DNA from: Patescibacteria group bacterium
GTDB taxonomy: Bacteria; Patescibacteriota; Gracilibacteria; Peribacterales; Peribacteraceae
Assembly (NCBI GenBank): GCA_018818235.1
Contig: JAHISE010000028.1
Location: forward strand, 1-9,847
Reading direction: 5' to 3'
DNA: 9,847 bases
Position numbers and translations under genes: made by a program. Below, piece after piece: positions 5,859-9,847 of the stretch. The notes below the pieces were generated by a model, which saw only the letters and a list, made by a program, of their open reading frames with translations, did not search any database and had not been told where the DNA came from. Every line of letters starts with the position of its first letter. Position 1 is the first letter of the stretch.

Positions 5859-6429
5859 TCACTCCTCCCCCTCCTCCCCCACCTCCCGCCGGATTCTTCC
5901 TCTGATACTGCGTAACAACCTCCGAAAGAATCCCTGCCACACGTTGCGCACGAGGAACATATCTTTTTGTCATATTCTGTCCGCCCAGTCCTTCTTTCAG
6001 ATGAATGCAAAGTTCTCCAAACGGAAAAATATCCCAATACTGAGTTTTTGTACTTACTCCTCCTATGTTCTCCAGATGTATTGGTTTGATCTCCTGTTTA
6101 AAGAAGGAAGTCTGGTCCACAAGAATAACTTTGTCCGTTGTTATAAGAATGAAATCATAAGCCCAATCTATATAAGCCTTTATAATATTGAAAAATACAA
6201 AGAAGAACCAAATTACAGAGAGTATCCCGACTGTCCACCATATCGGCCAATCAAAAAACCAACCTGTTACACCAAGTGCGGCAAGACCGATTGTAATTAA
6301 TATTTCACGAAATATTGCGAACAAAAATGAAAGTCCGTGATAATACGTCATAAGCACTTCCTGCTCACCGGAGTGGCAAAAGCGTGTCTTTATCTTATCT
6401 ACATCCGTTTCCAGTGCGAAGATATGCAT
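5854..6429 (-). CDS. Membrane protein with bacterial PH domain (bPH2/YdbT-like)
   Basis: This 191-residue inner-membrane protein has two hydrophobic helices (about 32-54 and 62-84) followed by a bacterial pleckstrin-homology-like domain (about 90-175). The domain shows the typical order of strands: YDFILITTDKVILVDQ (91-106), SFFKQEIKPIHLENI (108-122), and a segment around FGELCIHL before the last helix ending SEVV. The tail is a run of eight glycines encoded by GG-rich DNA that doubles as the ribosome binding site of the overlapping 17-codon ORF. Proteins of this class are often small membrane proteins of unknown role, possibly in stress or secretion. The ATG has no Shine-Dalgarno site and is preceded by a C-rich tract on the coding strand, so the start is moderately sure. 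Confidence 0.82.
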   Translation of the reverse strand: MHIFALETDVDKIKTRFCHSGEQEVLMTYYHGLSFLFAIFREILITIGLAALGVTGWFFDWPIWWTVGILSVIWFFFVFFNIIKAYIDWAYDFILITTDKVILVDQTSFFKQEIKPIHLENIGGVSTKTQYWDIFPFGELCIHLKEGLGGQNMTKRYVPRAQRVAGILSEVVTQYQRKNPAGGGGGGGGVT

Positions 6430-6484
6430 GGGAGGTAGGATAGCGGAGGAGGGGGGGGTTGGGGAAGGAAATTAAGCAGTAAAA

Positions 6485-6548
6485 CGGACTCCGGATCTCG
6501 GACTTAGGACTTCGGGAATGATTCCCCTCGCCCGCTGTCCGAGGTCCG
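6485..6548. repeat. Heptamer repeats forming a long imperfect hairpin
   Basis: Four near-identical heptamers run in series: CGGACTC, CGGATCT, CGGACTT and AGGACTT (6485-6512). CGGATCTCGGAC (6492-6503) pairs with GTCCGAGGTCCG (6537-6548) in 11 of 12 positions plus one wobble, and GGGAAT-G-ATTCCC (6514-6526) sits in the loop. There is no following T-run. It lies between the divergent PH-domain gene and tRNA-Glu and looks like a REP-type palindromic element. Confidence 0.6.
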
Positions 6549-6566
6549 ATTCAACGCACTATCTCC

Positions 6567-6595
6567 TTCCCACAACCTCTGTTCATATTTATACT
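6567..6595 (+). promoter_or_regulatory. Probable tRNA-Glu promoter
   Basis: TTCCCA (6567-6572) and TATACT (6590-6595) are spaced by 17 nt, and the -10 box ends nine bases before the first base of the tRNA. The -35 box is poor (four of six), but the -10 is good and the spacing to the mature end is as expected for a tRNA gene. Confidence 0.5.
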
Positions 6596-6604
6596 TGAAC
6601 CACC

Positions 6605-6679
6605 GGCCCCATCGTCTAGTGGTTAGGACGCAAGGTTCTCATCCTTGTAACGGGAGTTCGATTCTCCCTGGGGCTGCCA
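6605..6679 (+). tRNA. tRNA-Glu, anticodon CTC, with encoded CCA
   Basis: A complete 75-nt cloverleaf is present. The acceptor GGCCCCA (6605-6611) pairs with TGGGGCT (6669-6675) with a G-T first pair. The D stem is GTC/GAC, the anticodon stem CAAGG/CCTTG encloses the loop TTCTCAT, and the T stem GGGAG/CTCCC encloses TTCGATT. The discriminator is G and CCA is encoded (6677-6679). The anticodon CTC reads GAG codons. Its last six bases also form the end of a large inverted repeat with downstream DNA. Confidence 0.95.
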
Positions 6680-6728
6680 CGAAGTACGCTTCAATACGCT
6701 GAGGCGTATTTCAGCGACTTCATGGCAG
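6674..6728. repeat. Long inverted repeat incorporating the 3' end of tRNA-Glu
   Basis: The left arm 6674-6699 pairs with the right arm 6704-6728 around the loop TGAG. The stacked segments are CTGCCA/TGGCAG, GAAGT/ACTTC, CGCT/AGCG and AATACGC/GCGTATT, 22 base pairs in all. They are interrupted by one C-A mismatch, one bulged A and a symmetrical TC/TC internal loop. The first six bases are the end of the tRNA (two acceptor bases, discriminator and CCA). No T-run follows on either strand. It may be a mobile-element end, a folded tRNA trailer or a convergent termination structure. Confidence 0.75.
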
Positions 6729-6738
6729 GCCACCAAAC

Positions 6739-7146
6739 TTAAACCCAATGCAAAAGCGCACAACCTGCATCATGTAAAAATTTAATAGTACGACATAATT
6801 CATACTCATCCACATCTAACTCCCTAGCTGCATCCAAATCATTTACATACCTTGCAATCTCTGCATCTGTCATCAACAAACTAAGTTTTGTAGTACAACG
6901 AAATCGTAGATCATCGATCCTTTCCGATAAAACCCTCAGATCAGAAGACTCCCTAAACTCCTCTGTTCGAACTTCACCAAGCTCTGCAAGCAGCCCATCA
7001 TCATAATGAGGAGCAGAAACAGAACTTCCCATAATACTAAGTGCAACTTGCTCGACTGTGTGAACAGGCAAATCTTCACGTGGGGCTACATGCAATGAAG
7101 CAAGTGACAACTCTATTACTTCATCATCTGGTAATTCTTGGCTCAT
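6739..7146 (-). CDS. Hypothetical acidic helical protein, 135 residues
   Basis: I do not recognise this protein. It begins MSQELPDDEVIEL, is rich in D, E and L, has no membrane segment or signal peptide, and looks helical throughout. It has a central ESSDLRVLSERIDDLRFRC stretch and ends CALLHWV. An upstream in-frame ATG at 7197 would add 17 residues, but that segment overlaps the antisense strand of a DUF2779-like remnant, so I prefer the ATG at 7146. Neither start has a Shine-Dalgarno site. It sits downstream of the HAD/LOG operon on the same strand and converges on tRNA-Glu, with the large inverted repeat just beyond its stop. Confidence 0.6.
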   Translation of the reverse strand: MSQELPDDEVIELSLASLHVAPREDLPVHTVEQVALSIMGSSVSAPHYDDGLLAELGEVRTEEFRESSDLRVLSERIDDLRFRCTTKLSLLMTDAEIARYVNDLDAARELDVDEYELCRTIKFLHDAGCALLHWV

Positions 7147-7166
7147 GGAAAATTGATAATAACAAT

Positions 7167-7346
7167 ATTCAAGAATGCGGTACAGCATCACTGACATGGT
7201 ACCGAATGCTCACAGACGGACGCAGTGAAAAGGAGAAGCAAAAAACTTGCGAAGATATGCTTGCATACTGCAAGCTAGATACGTTGGCGATGGTTGAGAT
7301 ATTCCGGTGTCTTCGATCACTTAATGCTGATACTCTTGGAGAGTAA
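7167..7346 (+). pseudogene. Remnant of a DUF2779-type protein C-terminus
   Basis: The plus-strand frame from about 7167 to the TAA at 7344-7346 reads IQECGTASLTWYRML, then EKEKQKTCEDMLAYCKLDTLAMVEIF. The CGTAS...YRML block followed by LAYCKLDTLAMV is the characteristic end of DUF2779-domain proteins, a nuclease-like family. Only about 60 residues remain. The rest of the domain is missing upstream, where the sequence becomes the antisense of the 135-residue gene. The fragment ends in a natural stop, so it is a 5'-truncated relic with the break near 7147-7167. No start codon or ribosome binding site serves it. Confidence 0.65.
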
Positions 7347-7387
7347 GCATTCAATAAAGGCTACCAATTTTGAACGAGTAAGCGTTC
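7341..7387 (+). repeat. Short direct repeat GAGTAAGC(A/G)TTC
   Basis: GAGTAAGCATTC (7341-7352) covers the stop of the DUF2779 remnant, and GAGTAAGCGTTC (7376-7387) follows 35 nt later. The second copy also forms a small hairpin, GAACG-AGTAAG-CGTTC (7372-7387), which lies beyond the 3' end of the LOG-family gene on the minus strand. It has only a short A/T stretch afterwards and is a weak terminator candidate. Confidence 0.4.
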
Positions 7388-7414
7388 TATCACTGCCTCG
7401 TCTAATGCAATTAT

Positions 7415-7945
7415 TTAATGGAAAGTGTCAAAAAACTGATCCATTTCATCGTAAAGCTCTATTAACTGATAATCTTCCTTATTAACAGGTAAGGATTCCA
7501 GAGATGCAATTACTTCTGGCCAGGCTTTCCCAACGAGACATAATCGAACGGGCTTTGATAGGGATTGGGTGTAGGCGAGGCACCATGTTGCAAACACTTC
7601 GGTTAAAGTACCTAAGCTTCCTTCTTGTGATACCAAAAGCTCGCTAGCATCTTCTCCATCAATCAGCTGACGGATACGATCAAAAAGGTCAGGTTGTTTT
7701 TGTTCCTCAGTAATAAATCTGTTTGCATCTTTCGGATCAAATGATGTATTGGTAATACCACGAATTTGACCACCTGCTTCGTGTACACCCTGTGAAACTG
7801 CTTCCATCAATCCATAATATCCTCCGCATTTTACTGTATATCCCTGCTCGGCTAAAAATGTACCAAGTCGGATGCCATCTTGATACTGAATCGAGTCAGG
7901 GGTGTATCCGGATCCACCGAATGTAGTTGCGAATTTTTCATTCAT
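7415..7945 (-). CDS. LOG-family (SLOG-domain) nucleotide-binding protein
   Basis: A 176-residue Rossmann-like protein of the lysine-decarboxylase-like/LOG superfamily, whose characterised members cleave nucleoside 5'-monophosphates to base plus ribose 5-phosphate. The N-terminal FGGSGYTPDS (9-18) starts the fold. LAEQGYTVKCGGYYGLMEAV (31-50) and GVHEAGGQIRGI (53-64) match the nucleotide-binding core. DRIRQL (89-94) occupies the place of the family's conserved ER region. EGSLGTLTE (108-116) replaces the signature PGGxGTxxE: the proline and second glycine are lost while GT and the catalytic-region Glu remain. Activity is therefore uncertain, and a ligand-sensing role is possible. The ATG overlaps the HAD stop as ATGA, so translation is coupled. 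It is the last gene of the operon. Confidence 0.82.
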   Translation of the reverse strand: MNEKFATTFGGSGYTPDSIQYQDGIRLGTFLAEQGYTVKCGGYYGLMEAVSQGVHEAGGQIRGITNTSFDPKDANRFITEEQKQPDLFDRIRQLIDGEDASELLVSQEGSLGTLTEVFATWCLAYTQSLSKPVRLCLVGKAWPEVIASLESLPVNKEDYQLIELYDEMDQFFDTFH

Positions 7946-8580
7946 GTTTTTAGAGTGGAAAGTGCAGTAATAAGTTCAGGTATATCAGAAATACTGTTTA
8001 ACATGTGGCAGCGTTGATCAAAATCAATATGTGTAGAGTACTTTGTGGGAATGATTGCTACGTTTACCCCTGCTGCAAGCCCATTTTGGTCATAGAGGTT
8101 GTCACCAATATGTAGGCATTCTTGAGGTAAAACTCCAAAATGATTCGCAATAGTATAAAAATATTCGGGATTACTCTTTTTACCTTCTACGAGAGCGCCA
8201 TGCCCTATGAAAGAAAAATATTTATCTATAGCATAGTGACGAAGGTATCGTTCGATTTGGAATTGTTTTTCACCCGAGCCAGTAGCAATTTGCAGGGAAC
8301 TAGATAAACCCTTTAATGTAGATAATACTCCATCCTTTATATGTACGCCTTGCAAGATATCATCGTGGTAATATTTTGTATGCATATTTTGTAATACGTC
8401 TTGTATGAGTTTTTCTGAAAGACCGAGTTCATAGATACAGTCATCATATCCATTGTATGTAAAAAACTCTTCAGTAATTTCTACACCTCTTTTTACAAGA
8501 GCTTGCTGTAAATATTGGAAATACAATTCATCAGTATTAAAAAGAACTCCATCGACATCAAATATGACAACTTTTATCAT
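7942..8580 (-). CDS. HAD-superfamily phosphatase
   Basis: A 212-residue cytoplasmic phosphohydrolase of the haloacid dehalogenase superfamily (beta-phosphoglucomutase/Gph-like). Motif I FDVDGVLFNTD contains the nucleophile D8 and the acid D10. A helical cap (about 16-80) follows. Motif II is IATGSGEKQ (98-106), motif III a lysine in VEGKKSNPE (131-139), and motif IV HIGDNLYDQNG (157-167) supplies the metal-binding acids. The start at 8580 is chosen because MIKVVIFDVDG is the normal N-terminus and its ATG overlaps the upstream stop as ATGA. An in-frame ATG at 8607 would add nine residues that merely overlap the previous gene. The substrate is not predictable. Next to a LOG-family gene, nucleotide or sugar phosphates are the natural guess. 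Confidence 0.9.
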   Translation of the reverse strand: MIKVVIFDVDGVLFNTDELYFQYLQQALVKRGVEITEEFFTYNGYDDCIYELGLSEKLIQDVLQNMHTKYYHDDILQGVHIKDGVLSTLKGLSSSLQIATGSGEKQFQIERYLRHYAIDKYFSFIGHGALVEGKKSNPEYFYTIANHFGVLPQECLHIGDNLYDQNGLAAGVNVAIIPTKYSTHIDFDQRCHMLNSISDIPELITALSTLKT

Positions 8581-9473
8581 GAGGAAGGTAGGGTAAGTCG
8601 TACGCATAGACGAAAGCCTCTATTCGCATATGGATCATCTATTTCATCGTAATATGTGTGTCGAATAGGTCCTCTTACTGAACGACCGCTAATAATTGCA
8701 TGGGAGTCTCCAATCGTATCACCTCTCCATTCTGTAGATCGTCCTGCGCTAATATTAGGATGAGCATTTGCCAGTATGCACGCATGTATTGTTGGCATGC
8801 ATTCAAAATTGACACCTGCTTTCTTGCTAAGTGCAGGCAGTACATCCGTTTCTAGTTCACGAAATGTAAAGCCCGCTCTTGATTGTGGATCTATGCGTTT
8901 TTCAGGCTTATCACCGTCCAGTTTCCTATGAAGTACAGCCAATTCTTCTCCGAAAGGTTCGTTTTCATAAGCTACTTGCATCCAGAGCGTATCGCTAACA
9001 ACATCAGGTTTTGGTCGCACTTCACAGATCATGATGGTGTCGTCGGTCTCTATAGCACTATGAGGCAGCGCATCATTTTGCACTTGATCAAAAAGCCACT
9101 CATTAGGCGCTTCTGCTAGTCGAGGATCGTTTGGTTCAAAAATAGTTGGACTAAATTTACGTATTTCAAATCCATGTATCCTGAGAGTTGATACAGCCTC
9201 TTCTCCGTCGGTTATTTCTATGGATGCCAGTCGTGATGCCATGGTGCAAATCTGCTCCAGATACTCAGGGCACAACTCTCCATTTGCAACTTCCTGACTC
9301 AGTTCTGTTTCTGTAGTTTTGCTAAGGGTTAATCTTGCAAAATCTGCAGTTTTTTGCGCAATACTCCTGATTTGCTCTTCTGATAATTCCGAAAGCGGTA
9401 CGGATTCTGTCTCTTGCTCTATGTACAGTAGCAGACTTTTCAGTGCCGTTGCCTCACTTAGCTTGCTGCTCAT
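8577..9473 (-). CDS. Hypothetical protein with FGE/sulfatase-modifying-like C-terminus
   Basis: The first gene of the coupled operon (298 residues). The N-terminal third (about 1-90) is helical and acidic (LSELSEEQIRSIAQKTADF). The middle (about 100-240) is mixed and contains IMICEVRPKP and GFTFRELETDVLPALSKKAG. The end, STEWRGD (246-252), AIISGRSVRG (259-268) and NRGFRLCV (284-291), follows the order of the formylglycine-generating-enzyme/C-type-lectin-like fold, as in many CPR hypothetical proteins ending GFRL. The full FGE domain is not evident and no catalytic cysteine pair is assigned. No signal peptide or membrane segment is seen. The ATG lies in an AT-rich region with no Shine-Dalgarno site. 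Its TGA stop overlaps the HAD ATG. Function is unknown. Confidence 0.75.
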   Translation of the reverse strand: MSSKLSEATALKSLLLYIEQETESVPLSELSEEQIRSIAQKTADFARLTLSKTTETELSQEVANGELCPEYLEQICTMASRLASIEITDGEEAVSTLRIHGFEIRKFSPTIFEPNDPRLAEAPNEWLFDQVQNDALPHSAIETDDTIMICEVRPKPDVVSDTLWMQVAYENEPFGEELAVLHRKLDGDKPEKRIDPQSRAGFTFRELETDVLPALSKKAGVNFECMPTIHACILANAHPNISAGRSTEWRGDTIGDSHAIISGRSVRGPIRHTYYDEIDDPYANRGFRLCVRLTLPSS

Positions 9474-9514
9474 ATAATAGTATTATGAATAATTTTAAGA
9501 AATATATCTAGTAT

Positions 9515-9742
9515 TTAGCTGCTGCTTTTGAGGGCATGCAGAAATTGATCAATGAACTCTTTGGGCTTAAAAGCCCCTTTTGGAATAGGATGAGGTGTTT
9601 CTCTTGTGAGTACCTCAATAACACTATCTGCAAAAGCAGATGAGTCAGGGACACCATAGGATTTCTGATTCTCATGATTACCTAAAGTCCTGGTATTGTC
9701 ATTGTATGGCAAGTACCCCATTCTTAATACACAATGCATCAT
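9515..9742 (-). CDS. Doubtful small ORF of up to 75 residues
   Basis: The frame ends HPIPKGAFKPKEFIDQFLHALKSSS, which reads like a real protein C-terminus, and the part after residue 25 has unremarkable composition. Its first 14 codons or so overlap the transposase end in another frame, and no ribosome binding site precedes any Met (9742, 9739 or 9721). It could be the surviving 3' end of a gene cut by the insertion sequence, a small gene of that element, or chance. I recognise no family. Confidence 0.3.
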   Translation of the reverse strand: MMHCVLRMGYLPYNDNTRTLGNHENQKSYGVPDSSAFADSVIEVLTRETPHPIPKGAFKPKEFIDQFLHALKSSS

Positions 9743-9847
9743 TGCCTAAATGTTGTCTGGCATAAATTGCCGGAGGCATTCTTAATGCAGTGTGAATTCT
9801 ACGATAATTGTAATAATGGATTTGCAAACATATTGCTTCAACAAGCT
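9699..9847 (-). CDS. DDE integrase-type transposase, C-terminal part (runs off the window)
   Basis: The frame entering from the right edge at 9845 encodes 48 residues, then TGA at 9701-9699. It begins LVEAICLQIHYYNYRRIHTA, followed by LRMPPAIYARQHLG. The YYNYRRIHTAL-MPPAIY block is the typical end of the rve integrase core of IS3/IS481-type transposases: a Y-YN-xR-HxAL helix then a (T/P)PA motif. The catalytic DDE residues would lie beyond the window, so activity and IS family cannot be judged. No terminal inverted repeat was identified between this stop and 9473. Confidence 0.75.
   Translation of the reverse strand, partial: LVEAICLQIHYYNYRRIHTALRMPPAIYARQHLGNDALCIKNGVLAIQ

Larger units (their letters stand above)
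5673..5868 (-). repeat. Duplicated 16-nt translation-start region
   Basis: The 16-mer CTCATGTCACTCCTCC (plus strand) occurs at 5673-5688 and exactly again at 5853-5868. On the minus strand both read GGAGGAGTGACATGAG, a ribosome binding site plus ATG. One copy starts the 642-residue gene. The other overlaps the stop codon of the PH-domain gene and starts a 17-codon ORF. Similarity does not extend beyond the 16 bases. Confidence 0.75.

Noticed and set aside
5804..6037. Minus-strand 77-codon ORF
   Set aside because: Its upstream part is the out-of-frame shadow of the PH-domain gene. Only the last 17 codons, after a proper ribosome binding site, deserve mention.
5944..6300. Plus-strand 118-codon ORF
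   Set aside because: It is antisense to the PH-domain and membrane segments, which have a clear family pattern, and has no supporting signals of its own.
6681..6721. Intrinsic terminator for tRNA-Glu
   Set aside because: The hairpin is strong but neither strand has a T-run after it, so a standard rho-independent terminator is not supported.
6674..6728. Integron attC site
   Set aside because: The imperfect stem with bulge is suggestive, but the GTTRRRY/RYYYAAC core sites are absent and no integron integrase is seen.
7147..7197. N-terminal extension of the 135-residue protein to an ATG at 7197
   Set aside because: The 17 extra residues are encoded antisense to the DUF2779 remnant, and no ribosome binding site supports the upstream ATG.

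Overview
The window looks like a piece of a Patescibacteria (CPR) genome, perhaps near the Peribacteria/Peregrinibacteria. This is an inference from the mixture of compact small genes, mostly absent Shine-Dalgarno sites, an unusual UvrC, and a C-terminal domain type (formylglycine-enzyme-like, ending in a GFRL motif) that is common in CPR hypothetical proteins. TGA is used as an ordinary stop, so this is not a TGA-recoding lineage. No marker gene fixes the phylum.

Layout. Bases 1-139 carry two copies of a 20-nt repeat that resemble the end of an insertion sequence. A family 2 glycosyltransferase (140-943, minus) and uvrC (1357-3510, plus) diverge from a 413-nt spacer with C-rich repeats, a perfect CCCCTCTCCC palindrome and G-rich repeats. 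UvrC is the most interesting gene. It keeps all nuclease residues, carries an apparent GNAT acetyltransferase-like domain inside its RNase H-like endonuclease domain, and lacks the C-terminal helix-hairpin-helix region. A MITE-like inverted-repeat element starts a few bases after its stop codon. A strong intrinsic terminator follows for the next gene, a 642-residue membrane protein of unknown function (3749-5677, minus) that has its own recognisable promoter and ribosome binding site. Upstream on the same strand is a two-helix membrane protein with a bacterial PH domain (5854-6429). A 17-codon ORF overlaps its stop codon, and that ORF's start region is a 16-nt exact copy of the start region of the 642-residue gene.

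Between 6430 and 6740 lie a heptamer-repeat hairpin, a tRNA-Glu(CTC) gene with encoded CCA, and a long inverted repeat whose left arm includes the last six bases of the tRNA. The right third is all on the minus strand apart from one remnant. A translationally coupled three-gene operon (298-residue protein with an FGE-like C-terminus, then a HAD phosphatase, then a LOG/SLOG-family protein) is joined by two ATGA overlaps. A 135-residue acidic hypothetical protein lies beyond it. Between them, on the plus strand, is a decayed C-terminal fragment of a DUF2779-type protein. The right edge is the C-terminus of an integrase-type (DDE) transposase that runs off the window.

How the genes relate. Apart from the HAD/LOG operon, which suggests nucleotide or phosphoribosyl turnover, the genes appear functionally independent. 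IS ends, a MITE-like element, a transposase and a gene remnant mark this as a rearranged region. No CRISPR array or recognised defence system was seen.
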